A stretch of DNA of 40,105 nucleotides from Leptospiraceae bacterium (GTDB taxonomy: Bacteria; Spirochaetota; Leptospiria; Leptospirales; Leptospiraceae), in contig JADJSX010000001.1 in assembly GCA_016711485.1 (NCBI GenBank), forward strand, positions 1 through 40,105. Reading direction: 5' to 3'. How positions within the stretch are numbered: the first letter of the stretch is position 1; the number at the start of each line of letters is the position of its first letter. The notes below the pieces were generated by a model. That model was not told the DNA's origin, searched no databases, and saw only the letters and a program-made list of their open reading frames with translations. Shown piece by piece: positions 10,142-15,994 of the stretch. The position numbers and the translations under genes were made by a program.

Positions 10142-10197
10142 CGAACTCACGTTAAGAACAGTAGTATATTATAATATCCTAATGTAACATGAGTCCG
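10142..10197. other. Imperfect inverted repeat containing the candidate left attachment site
   Basis: CGAACTCACGTTA (10142-10154) and TAACATGAGTCCG (10185-10197) pair at 11 of 13 positions just downstream of the histidine kinase. The 11-mer AACTCACGTTA at 10144-10154 recurs at 37439-37449, next to the integrase end of the element. It could be the host terminator, the left attachment core, or both. The match is short, so confidence is limited. Confidence 0.4.
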
Positions 10198-10215
10198 ACT
10201 AATATTGATTATTTA

Positions 10216-10395
10216 CTAAGCCGACTTTTTCAAGACGGCAACTTCTTTTTCTAAATTAGCTAAGTCATTTTCGATTATATTTCTAACGTAATCAGGAAAC
10301 GGAGCTTTTACTTTATTTAATTTTCCAAGAGAAAGCGTTTCATATTTCTTTTTAAACTCAACTGGAATCTTCATTTGCATTGTAGTAGTTGCCAT
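10216..10395 (-). CDS. Small ribbon-helix-helix-like DNA-binding protein
   Basis: The protein has 59 residues: MATTTMQMKIPVEFKKKYET, then a basic linker and PFPDYVRNIIENDLANLEKE. A short strand carrying alternating residues followed by two helices fits a ribbon-helix-helix fold, though I cannot assign a family. The start at 10395 is chosen because AAGGAGGT sits 8 bases upstream; the longer frame would start at a TTG lying inside the promoter. The upstream region has a good promoter and three 9-bp direct repeats, suggesting autoregulation. As the last gene at the left end it could control lysogeny or plasmid-like copy number. Confidence 0.65.
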   Translation of the reverse strand: MATTTMQMKIPVEFKKKYETLSLGKLNKVKAPFPDYVRNIIENDLANLEKEVAVLKKSA

Positions 10396-10426
10396 AGATT
10401 TAACCTCCTTCTGAATAATTTCGTTC

Positions 10427-10464
10427 ATGGTATACATGGTATACTTGGTATTTTTAATTGTCAA
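10427..10464 (-). promoter_or_regulatory. Promoter with triple direct-repeat operator
   Basis: On the minus strand TTGACA (10459-10464) is followed after 17 bases by TACCAT, a sigma-70-like promoter for the 59-residue regulator. Overlapping the -10 region are three head-to-tail 9-mers read on the plus strand: ATGGTATAC (10427-10435), ATGGTATAC (10436-10444) and TTGGTATTT (10445-10453). Close-spaced direct repeats over a promoter are what a small ribbon-helix-helix repressor would bind. The binding protein is inferred. Confidence 0.6.
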
Positions 10465-10471
10465 ACTTTTT

Positions 10472-10738
10472 TTATCTCAAACATAAAAATTTTTCGTTTT
10501 TTGATTCTTTTTCGGGAAAGGGTATATTCTCCCAATATACAGGGCTTTTTCCGGTTTTACACCAATCCTGTCTGTAATAAGCCCTTTTTTCTTCGTTGTA
10601 TACCCAGAGCGGAGCCGAAAAGCAAGCTGGTTGTATTGTGGTTTTGGAATCCTTGCGGGTCCCGTGGAGAGTGTTCAGAACGCCGAAAAATACTATGACC
10701 GGAAAGATTGCAAAGAAGAGATTGGTTTTATTTGGCAT
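10472..10738 (-). CDS. Small protein with N-terminal membrane segment
   Basis: The 88-residue product has a hydrophobic N-terminus (LFFAIFPVIVFFGVL, residues 8-22) serving as signal anchor or signal peptide, then a soluble part with two Cys and several aromatic residues (YYRQDWCKTGKSPVYWENI). It overlaps the end of the preceding small gene by 11 bases, so it is part of the leftward operon 11605-10472. No family recognised. Confidence 0.5.
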   Translation of the reverse strand: MPNKTNLFFAIFPVIVFFGVLNTLHGTRKDSKTTIQPACFSAPLWVYNEEKRAYYRQDWCKTGKSPVYWENIPFPEKESKNEKFLCLR

Positions 10739-10862
10739 TTTCGATTTCCTTTAAATTCGCTTGCATTTTTCGATATTCGATTTCAGTTTTAATTCTATTT
10801 TCGTAGGGTTGCTTTCCTACGAAAATTCTAGTTAATATCAATTGGAAAATATAGGATAACAT
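10728..10862 (-). CDS. 44-residue membrane/coiled-coil microprotein
   Basis: A short frame fits exactly between its neighbours: the start at 10862 lies 2 bases after the upstream stop, with AGGGGAC before it, and its stop overlaps the next start. The product begins MLSYIFQLILTRIFVG, a hydrophobic helix, and ends in a charged helix (IKTEIEYRKMQANLKEIENAK is the tail region). Tight packing and a Shine-Dalgarno-like site support it. Unknown function; one of four consecutive small membrane proteins. Confidence 0.55.
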   Translation of the reverse strand: MLSYIFQLILTRIFVGKQPYENRIKTEIEYRKMQANLKEIENAK

Positions 10863-10864
10863 TT

Positions 10865-11128
10865 TTAGTCCCCTAAAAGTTTTGTTTGATTTGCTTTTTT
10901 ACTCAGAACGGTTTTTAATTCATTCCCGTCTTTTACGATTATGTTTACAGTTCGATTGTCGTGAGTATGATAATGATTTTCTGTTATCTGATGAAATACT
11001 CTACCTTCTAATTCTTTTTGAACTTGTTCTTTTTCTTCGTTGTGATTCTCTGCACTTCTTAAAAATTTTACTAGAAATACAAAAATAACAGGAATCGAAA
11101 TCATTAAAATATGTTCCCAAATTTCCAT
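10865..11128 (-). CDS. Small single-pass membrane protein
   Basis: The product has 87 residues: one N-terminal transmembrane helix (ILMISIPVIFVFLVKFL), a charged helix (ENHNEEKEQVQKELEGR), then a small His-rich soluble tail (HQITENHYHTHDNRTVNIIV). The start lies one base from the previous stop. No family recognised. The layout is similar to spanin-like or small phage membrane proteins, but no lipobox or lysis motif is present. Confidence 0.55.
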   Translation of the reverse strand: MEIWEHILMISIPVIFVFLVKFLRSAENHNEEKEQVQKELEGRVFHQITENHYHTHDNRTVNIIVKDGNELKTVLSKKANQTKLLGD

Positions 11129-11129
11129 T

Positions 11130-11444
11130 TTATTTTTTACCTTCCTTAATTACGATTCCTGAGTCTGTGATTGTGGGCTTGAAATCTATTACGACTTTTT
11201 TTCTAGTCGTTCTAGTGACCGCGCCGCTTGGAAGTTTTTGATACTGGACTTTATTTTCTGAGTATAGGAACGGGAGTTTAAAATCTGTGAATGCGACTAA
11301 CACCCATACACCGATGAAGGTAATTACGATTGCAAAAAATATTTGAATCAAAAGTTTTTTTAGGTATCTAGTAAGACGTTCAAAGGGAGACATTTTATTT
11401 TCACGGTCGATTAATTCTTGAATTTGTTTTTGTGTGGTTATCAT
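11130..11444 (-). CDS. Single-pass membrane protein
   Basis: The 104-residue protein begins with a charged amphipathic N-terminus (QELIDRENKMSPFERLTRYL), followed by a transmembrane helix (LIQIFFAIVITFIGVWVLVA) and a mostly beta-rich exterior part with several Lys/Thr. The start ATG overlaps the upstream TGA (ATGA), showing translational coupling. Function unknown. Confidence 0.6.
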   Translation of the reverse strand: MITTQKQIQELIDRENKMSPFERLTRYLKKLLIQIFFAIVITFIGVWVLVAFTDFKLPFLYSENKVQYQKLPSGAVTRTTRKKVVIDFKPTITDSGIVIKEGKK

Positions 11445-11605
11445 TCCGTTTCCTCTAGCTCGATTTTTTTTGCGTTCAAGACTGCTAGGTCTTTGTTTAA
11501 CTGTTTTACTTCTTTGCGTTTGCTCTTTGCCTCTTTAATCCAGTTAAGAATTAAAAAAAAGATAAACGCACCGATTCCGAATTCTATTAATATAAAAGTA
11601 TCCAT
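11441..11605 (-). CDS. 54-residue membrane-anchored coiled-coil protein
   Basis: The short frame starts MDTFILIEFGIGAFIFFLIL, one membrane helix, followed by a Lys/Glu-rich heptad region (KEAKSKRKEVKQLNKDL, KKIELEETE). It ends in the ATGA overlap with the next gene, strong support for a real gene. It is the first gene of the leftward run 11605-10472. A membrane-anchored coiled coil of this size resembles small phage accessory lysis proteins, but that is only resemblance. Confidence 0.55.
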   Translation of the reverse strand: MDTFILIEFGIGAFIFFLILNWIKEAKSKRKEVKQLNKDLAVLNAKKIELEETE

Positions 11606-11618
11606 TTCGTTACCCTTT

Positions 11619-11729
11619 CCGCAGAAAACCGCAGAATCCGCAGAATGTAATTTTCAGTATTGATTTTATTGCTTCTAATCAATCACCGAAAAAAAACATT
11701 TCCGCAGAATTCCGCAAAATTCCGCAATT
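11619..11729. repeat. Two clusters of CCGCAGAA-type direct repeats
   Basis: CCGCAGAA occurs at 11619-11626, 11629-11636 and 11638-11645, and again at 11702-11709, with variants at 11712-11719 (CCGCAAAA) and 11722-11729 (CCGCAATT). Spacing is 9-10 bp, so all copies face the same side of the helix. They lie around the junction of two leftward genes. They could be an iteron-like protein-binding array, a regulatory region, or a packaging or incompatibility site. Confidence 0.5.
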
Positions 11730-12474
11730 ATCGCTTTCTTCCAAATCTTTCCGCGTAAGATTCCTTTAAAAAATTTCTAAGGTTTGTTTCTCCTACTTCG
11801 GTTTTAAAATTTGCGAATACGCCCGCGATTGTGTTCACGGCAGGATTTGAATTTACAAAGTTTTTAATTCTGTCTTGCAATTCAGAATTATCTTTGAAGG
11901 GAATATTTGTCTTTGTGGTTTTTCTTTTCTTTGCTAGTTTCAAAAGGTCTTTTGCGAAACCTAGCATTGCAAGTGTTGGAATTACAGCCGTAATGAATAG
12001 CAAAGCGAAACTAATAATAAATTGCCAAATATTCATTGTTTCCCATTTCGTAACTAGTTCAAAAACGAAACCAAAGAAACTGATTCCGAACGCAGAATAT
12101 TTTAGAATAGAATTAATATCCATGTAAAGAAATTTGATTTTAATTTTCTTAACCGCAAAAATAAAAATCAAACCTTCCAAGAATAGAGATAAACCCCACG
12201 CTCTAGAACTTGCCATTTCGGAAGTCCATTCAGGAAATAAAGTTTTGAATAGGAACGGCAAAAAATTGATATGTCCCCATACTACCAAAACAGCCATTAC
12301 CAAAAACAGCATATAAGAACTATCTGCTTTTTGAAAATATCTGATTTGCTTTCTAGGTGAAATCAATAGTCCTAAAAGTCGTCCTGTTTGTCTTGTGATT
12401 GCCCAAGAATTATTTTTCGCTCTTGGCTGTGATTGAATTGGTGTTTCTGGTTTTTCCGGTGTTAATGTTTCCAT
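11728..12474 (-). CDS. Multi-pass membrane protein
   Basis: The 248-residue protein has a Pro-rich soluble N-terminus (residues 1-45), then about five hydrophobic helices (YMLFLVMAVLVVWGHINF; SLFLEGLIFIFAV; SILKYSAFGISFFGFVFELV; IISFALLFITAVIPTLAML) and a basic C-terminal domain (KKRKTTKTNIPFKDN). It is the first leftward gene after a divergent promoter with a strong inverted-repeat operator. No family recognised. It could be a superinfection-exclusion or transport-type membrane protein. Confidence 0.6.
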   Translation of the reverse strand: METLTPEKPETPIQSQPRAKNNSWAITRQTGRLLGLLISPRKQIRYFQKADSSYMLFLVMAVLVVWGHINFLPFLFKTLFPEWTSEMASSRAWGLSLFLEGLIFIFAVKKIKIKFLYMDINSILKYSAFGISFFGFVFELVTKWETMNIWQFIISFALLFITAVIPTLAMLGFAKDLLKLAKKRKTTKTNIPFKDNSELQDRIKNFVNSNPAVNTIAGVFANFKTEVGETNLRNFLKESYAERFGRKR

Positions 12475-12489
12475 CTAATAATACTCCTC

Positions 12490-12528
12490 GGTAATTCTTA
12501 GTAATTCTAATAAATTATAAGAATTACC
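12490..12528. promoter_or_regulatory. Inverted-repeat operator between divergent genes
   Basis: GGTAATTCTTA (12490-12500) and TAAGAATTACC (12518-12528) are perfect 11-base inverted repeats. A third copy of the core, GTAATTCT, lies at 12501-12508, directly repeating the first at 10-bp spacing. The site sits between the leftward membrane-protein gene and the rightward ribbon-helix-helix gene at 12602, so that regulator is the likely ligand. Confidence 0.6.
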
Positions 12529-12601
12529 ATTAAATGTTTTACATCTTTTAGTCAAGGAAAATAATTATTGCAATTTAAAAGTATTTATTAAAGGTATTCG
12601 T

Positions 12602-12748
12602 ATGGCATTAGACAAACAAGTTAGTTTAAAACTAGAAAAAGCACTTTACGACAAAATAGACAATGAAGCTAAAAAAGATAAGCGTTCTGTCAATTCGATG
12701 ATTACGATAATCCTGGAAAAGTTTTTCGCAAAAAAGAAAAGTGATTAG
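12602..12748 (+). CDS. Arc/CopG-like ribbon-helix-helix regulator
   Basis: The 48-residue product begins MALDKQVSLKLEKALYDKID and continues RSVNSMITIILEKFF. The alternating strand residues (KQVSLKL) followed by two helices, with SVNSMI at the turn, match the Arc/CopG ribbon-helix-helix fold, which binds DNA as a dimer of paired strands. It is the first rightward gene of a small island ending in a toxin-antitoxin pair. The adjacent operator is a plausible autoregulatory target. It is too short to have been found by length-limited gene callers. Confidence 0.65.
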   Translation: MALDKQVSLKLEKALYDKIDNEAKKDKRSVNSMITIILEKFFAKKKSD

Positions 12749-12757
12749 GGGGTTTTT

Positions 12758-12913
12758 ATGAAATCCAAAAAAAAGAAACCGGTTGAAAAGAAAAATCCTT
12801 ACCAGGAATTTTTAACCGATGGAAAATTTGATTCGAATAAATTTATAAAAAGAAGTATTATAACTTTTATTCAAGTCCAGATTTTAAAACTACCATGCAA
12901 GAAAAGTGATTAG
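12758..12913 (+). CDS. Short basic protein between the regulator and the toxin-antitoxin pair
   Basis: The 51-residue frame opens with MKSKKKKPVEKKNPYQEFL and ends PCKKSD. It starts 9 bases after the regulator's stop, with AGGGGGT upstream. Its last codons and the following bases repeat the end of the regulator gene (AAAAGTGATTAGG, one variable base, GGTTTTTATG), so the region between looks like a tandem duplication or a deletion remnant. No family recognised. Confidence 0.4.
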   Translation: MKSKKKKPVEKKNPYQEFLTDGKFDSNKFIKRSIITFIQVQILKLPCKKSD

Positions 12914-12962
12914 GTGGTTTTTATGGGATTGACTTTTTAGTCTAATCATTAAGGTTATAGCA

Positions 12963-13409
12963 ATGGAAACAAATGTATTAGAATTTACTAAAGAATTTGG
13001 TTTAATTGAATCTTTCCCTTTTGGAAAACACTATTCTGGAATAAAAGACAAAGTAATGAACTATATTCTTTTAAAGATTTTGATTTTTAAAATGGAATCT
13101 GGTATTTCTAAAATGAAAAAATTTCTTTCCGAAATACAGTATCTTCCCATTAATCAAGTCAATCTTGAATACAGTCATTTAAAAGATGCCATTACGCCGA
13201 TTAAAAAAGTCGAAAGTGTTTTTGCTGCTATTAAACCGACAAATTCTGATGAACAAAAACTAGTCGATACCTCTGTTGAACTTTTGCAATTGACCACTCA
13301 ATACATTCAGATACTAGAAAAAACCCATAAGACTGATCTTGAAGTTTTGGAAAAACTAAAAGCTGCACAGACTGGAAAGTTTTATTCTTACGATGAAGTT
13401 TTTAACTAG
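12963..13409 (+). CDS. Putative antitoxin, atypical
   Basis: The 148-residue, mostly helical protein (KEFGLIESFPFGKHYSGIK; LQLTTQYIQILEKTHKTDLE; KAAQTGKFYSYDEVFN) ends directly against the toxin gene: TAG is followed at once by ATG. Position and coupling make it the antitoxin. The C-terminal KFYSYDEVFN resembles the extended toxin-wrapping tail of RelB/ParD-type antitoxins. It is roughly twice the usual antitoxin length and I see no obvious Phd, RelB or HTH motif at the N-terminus. Confidence 0.6.
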   Translation: METNVLEFTKEFGLIESFPFGKHYSGIKDKVMNYILLKILIFKMESGISKMKKFLSEIQYLPINQVNLEYSHLKDAITPIKKVESVFAAIKPTNSDEQKLVDTSVELLQLTTQYIQILEKTHKTDLEVLEKLKAAQTGKFYSYDEVFN

Positions 13410-13706
13410 ATGTATCAAATCGAAATTTCTAACAATGCCAAGAACTTCATAAAGAAGTCTATCCCTGCCCTGAAAAAACTTTTACAAGAGTCCTTAGAAA
13501 AAATCAAAACCAATCCGGTTGAATCCTCGGAAGCTTTAATTCAAAATCTGAAAGGGTATTATGCCTATCATCTAAAATTTAACAGTGTAGCCTATCGAAT
13601 ATTTTTTCTAATCAAAGAAGAAAGTAAGACCATTTTGATTTTAGAAATTGATACACGCGAAAATTTTTATATTATCACAAAAAGAAAATATAAGCCTATA
13701 AGCTAA
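13410..13706 (+). CDS. RelE/ParE-family toxin
   Basis: The 98-residue protein begins MYQIEISNNAKNFIKKSIPA, the beta strand plus helix that opens RelE/ParE folds. It contains LIQNLKGYYAYHLKFNS followed by VAYRIFFLIKEE, equivalent to the family's LKGxxYRLRxGxYRIxY core, and ends with the strand region ILEIDTRENFYII. RelE types cut mRNA on the ribosome and ParE types poison gyrase; the sequence does not tell which. It probably stabilises the element after integration. Confidence 0.8.
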   Translation: MYQIEISNNAKNFIKKSIPALKKLLQESLEKIKTNPVESSEALIQNLKGYYAYHLKFNSVAYRIFFLIKEESKTILILEIDTRENFYIITKRKYKPIS

Positions 13707-14016
13707 CTTTAATTAGCCACTTAAGAATTTTATTTTAAAATACAAGCCACTAAACAAAAATGTACATTACAAAAGATTTGTACAAAAGTATCAAAAACCG
13801 CATTTTGCCACTGTGATACCTACGGAAAGGCTCTATTTATACTATACAGTTTTTGCTTATTTACTGTATAGTTTGACTAATTGACGTTTTGCGCTTTGTG
13901 GATAATATTAATTATCTTGCAAAAACTTTTCCTAGGTTAAACATTAAGAATGACCAAGACATAAAAAGAATAAAGAAATAAATAAATTATCATTTCATTT
14001 AGTTCTTTGTATGGAC
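13707..14016. promoter_or_regulatory. Intergenic region with a palindrome and a promoter-like sequence
   Basis: This 310-base gap contains ACTATACAGT (13841-13850) and ACTGTATAGT (13863-13872), a perfect 10-base inverted repeat with a 12-base spacer. Just to the right, on the plus strand, TTGACG, a 16-base spacer and TAATAT form a good sigma-70 promoter that points towards no plus-strand gene. A small RNA or an origin-related transcript is possible. The palindrome could also end transcription from the converging operons. Confidence 0.4.
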
Positions 14017-14256
14017 TCATTTTACTTTATCCTCAAAAAGTTCGTCTAGGTTATCTGTAAAAAACGAAAATGCGATTGAGATTGTTTCTAGAAAAATTCC
14101 TGTCCAGAGAATCCAAGAAAATCTTTTTTCGAAATCTGCCAGAACTCCGAAAAGGGTAATTAAAAAGATTCCTAAAACAAAAACTAAAATATAGAATTCA
14201 TTCCAAGAATTTAATTTGAATCTGATTTTTTGATATAGAGAGAAGGGTATTTTCAT
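14017..14256 (-). CDS. Small two-helix membrane protein, holin candidate
   Basis: The 79-residue product has two transmembrane helices (FYILVFVLGIFLITLFGVLA and ILWTGIFLETISIAFSFF) joined by a short charged loop, and an acidic C-terminus. It starts with GGAAG 7 bases upstream and its ATG overlaps the preceding TGA. It lies three genes after the endolysin in the same operon. Size, topology and context suggest a class II holin, which would open the inner membrane for the endolysin. No family signature is visible. Confidence 0.5.
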   Translation of the reverse strand: MKIPFSLYQKIRFKLNSWNEFYILVFVLGIFLITLFGVLADFEKRFSWILWTGIFLETISIAFSFFTDNLDELFEDKVK

Positions 14257-14321
14257 TGCATTGCACTTCCTAAAGTTTTTCTTATCGAATTAATTATTTT
14301 AGTAACCGAATTCTCATTCAT
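14253..14321 (-). CDS. 22-residue frame, likely the shifted end of the upstream gene
   Basis: The frame MNENSVTKIINSIRKTLGSA runs from inside the previous gene to an ATGA overlap with the next. It starts next to a run of seven Ts (seven As on the coding strand). Changing that run by one or two bases fuses it to the previous frame as an 84-85-residue protein. I regard it as the true C-terminus of that protein. Confidence 0.3.
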   Translation of the reverse strand: MNENSVTKIINSIRKTLGSAMQ

Positions 14322-14508
14322 GTATTTTTTTATATCCTCTTAGTGTATTGATCGTAAACGATATATTAGATTCATTTAAAGATTTTCCGATTAACCAAGT
14401 TACTGAATTTGTCAAATCGTCCGCTTCATCTGCTTTGATATTTCCTTCTGAATATAAAACGTCAATTTCTCGAAGTATAGAATTTATCAAATCTTCCGTA
14501 ATAATCAT
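14314..14508 (-). CDS. Small helical protein of the lysis cluster
   Basis: The 64-residue protein starts MIITEDLINSILREIDVLYS and is helical and acidic, with no membrane segment or known motif. It starts directly at the end of the DUF1353 gene. A homopolymer frameshift near its end probably cuts off about 20 residues (see the 22-residue frame). Function unknown. Confidence 0.5.
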   Translation of the reverse strand: MIITEDLINSILREIDVLYSEGNIKADEADDLTNSVTWLIGKSLNESNISFTINTLRGYKKIHE

Positions 14509-14952
14509 CTAGGGAGCTTCTAAAATTATTTCCTGAGTTTCTTTTTTGCCTGTTGGACTTGCTGACGATTCGCCGAATAATTTTACAGCGTAATATACAT
14601 TATTCGCTCTAAAGGCTGTCATTCCATCCTCTTTGCAGATTTTTTGTAAAAGTCGGTCTGCATAGTCACGATGATCTAAACTGATTTTGTTTTTTCTCAT
14701 GAGTTGGTAGAGTGCATCATGAACCAAAGAACCGCGCATAAAGTTTTTTGTGTCTACTGCAATTCCGCTTGCACCGTCCCATTCGTAGCCAGGGGAGATT
14801 GAGAGAGTTCCATCTTTCAAAAGTGCAATGTATGGATAATCTTCGTCAGGTTCGTAAATGTCTTTTTCTGGTTTTATTTCAGTTTGAATAGAATATCGTT
14901 CCGCTACTTCGTATTTATAGTTTTGGATTTCTTTGTATTTGATTTTTGGCAT
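14509..14952 (-). CDS. DUF1353-family protein
   Basis: The 147-residue protein contains the DUF1353 signature: GYEWDGAS at residues 55-62, then LVHDALYQLM at 76-85 and RDYADRLLQ at 95-103. The family is common in phages and prophages, usually near lysis or tail genes; its biochemical role is not settled. Here it lies immediately after the M15 endolysin (4 bases apart), consistent with a role in lysis or cell-wall interaction. Its C-terminus after residue 127 is unstructured. Confidence 0.85.
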   Translation of the reverse strand: MPKIKYKEIQNYKYEVAERYSIQTEIKPEKDIYEPDEDYPYIALLKDGTLSISPGYEWDGASGIAVDTKNFMRGSLVHDALYQLMRKNKISLDHRDYADRLLQKICKEDGMTAFRANNVYYAVKLFGESSASPTGKKETQEIILEAP

Positions 14953-14956
14953 TTTT

Positions 14957-15403
14957 TTACTTTACCTCGAAATGTGGTAGGTCTTTAAAACTTTTCCAAT
15001 TTCCGCCCCATTGAACATTTGGAAATTTTGCGGAAAGAATTTTATTGAATTCTTTAAAATTGATTTCATCCCAAACTAGGGAATGATTTTTTCCACTGGA
15101 GAGAGTCAGAAAACCAATGTCGAACGCTCTGGATAATCCTGATTTGTTGGGATTGTGTTTAGATTGTCCTGCATCTGCATTTGTGACTTTCTTTTTTCCT
15201 TCGCTTGCCGTGATGGCTCCGAGTCCTGCTATTTTTCGGAGTCGGTTTATTTCGCTTAATGGCAATCTGCCTTGAGCAAATAAGGCTTTCTGTTCTGCAA
15301 GTGTGCGAAGTGTGCAAGTAAGAATCGGTTGTGGTTTAGAAGGAAAGTTTTTGTCCAAAATTCTTGCGAATACTTCCAAGCGTCTTGGAGTGTTGGAACA
15401 CAA
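14957..15403 (-). CDS. M15-family endolysin (peptidoglycan L,D/D,D-peptidase)
   Basis: This zinc peptidase cuts peptide stems of peptidoglycan to release virus. Seen in it are ILTCTLRTLAEQKALFAQGR (residues 27-46), SKHNPNKSGLSRAFDIGF with zinc ligands His83 and Asp95, and NVQWGGNWKSFKDLPHFEV with Trp132 and the ligand His144, all as in VanY/L-alanyl-D-glutamate peptidases. The frame as written can only start at a TTG (15403). An ATG at 15420, overlapping the upstream TGA as ATGA and reading MRDIKLCVPTLQD, is a far better start but lies in another frame. Adding one base near 15380 joins them into a 154-residue enzyme. Confidence 0.85.
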   Translation of the reverse strand: MCSNTPRRLEVFARILDKNFPSKPQPILTCTLRTLAEQKALFAQGRLPLSEINRLRKIAGLGAITASEGKKKVTNADAGQSKHNPNKSGLSRAFDIGFLTLSSGKNHSLVWDEINFKEFNKILSAKFPNVQWGGNWKSFKDLPHFEVK

Positions 15404-15416
15404 AGTTTAATGTCTC

Positions 15417-15820
15417 TCATGCAAGTTCCTTTTCTAGTATTTCTAAATCTGCAAAGTTTGCCGTTTCGAGTTTTTTTAATCGGTCTGCTTTTTTTGCTTT
15501 TGCCGTTCCGTAAAAAGTTTTATACGAATAGGATTTTTCTAAAATCTCGGTTGCTGTCTGTGTAATTAAATCCTCGTTGTTTGTAAAATTGCATTCTGCG
15601 TGAAGAGCGGGAATGTATTTTGTATTTTTGTGGCTTAACCAATTTTCACATTCTGAGGTCAGAAAAAACCAACCTTCGCGCTCGTGTTGTGGATATTTAT
15701 TAGTAATCTCTAAAAAGGATTTTTCGAAATCTGTATTGATTAGATTTTTAATTCTTTCTTTTTCGGTTTCTAAATTTGAGATTCCTTTTTTATTTTTGAT
15801 TCTCTCGATAATGGAACCGG
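15417..15820 (-). pseudogene. C-terminal part of the protein starting at 15994, in a shifted frame
   Basis: The minus frame reads SIIERIKNKKGISNLETEKE, INTDFEKSFLEITNKYPQHE, REGWFFLTSECENWLSH, ECNFTNNEDLITQTATEIL and finally KLETANFADLEILEKELA, ending in TGA that overlaps the ATG of the endolysin. It has no start of its own and continues naturally from the frame at 15770-15994. One added base near the CCGG at about 15815 gives a 192-residue protein. It is mainly helical and of unknown function, between fibre and endolysin, where fibre-assembly chaperones often lie. Confidence 0.5.
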
Positions 15821-15994
15821 ATTTTTATTTTCGTCGAAAAGTATTTTTCCATCGTCGGAAATTTCGTATGGGAAAAATTCAGAGATTATAACGTCTAGTC
15901 CTTCGCAAATTGCTTGTTGCTCGAATAGTGCGAAGTCGGATTCGTTGGAAGTTTGATAGATTATTTTGTCTGAATAACAATAGAGATTAAGCAT
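15770..15994 (-). CDS. Unknown protein downstream of the fibre gene (N-terminal part)
   Basis: The frame starts MLNLYCYSDKIIYQTSNESD and includes FFPYEISDDGKILFDENKNP. It overlaps the end of the fibre gene by 8 bases. It probably continues in another frame to 15417. The short beta-rich N-terminus plus helical C-terminal region resembles the general plan of small fibre-assembly proteins that follow fibre genes, but I cannot assign a family. Confidence 0.45.
   Translation of the reverse strand: MLNLYCYSDKIIYQTSNESDFALFEQQAICEGLDVIISEFFPYEISDDGKILFDENKNPVPLSRESKIKKESQI

Noticed and set aside
10084..10215. tRNA gene as the integration target
   Set aside because: No cloverleaf or TTCGA-type T-arm is visible at either end; the element lies in intergenic DNA between protein genes.
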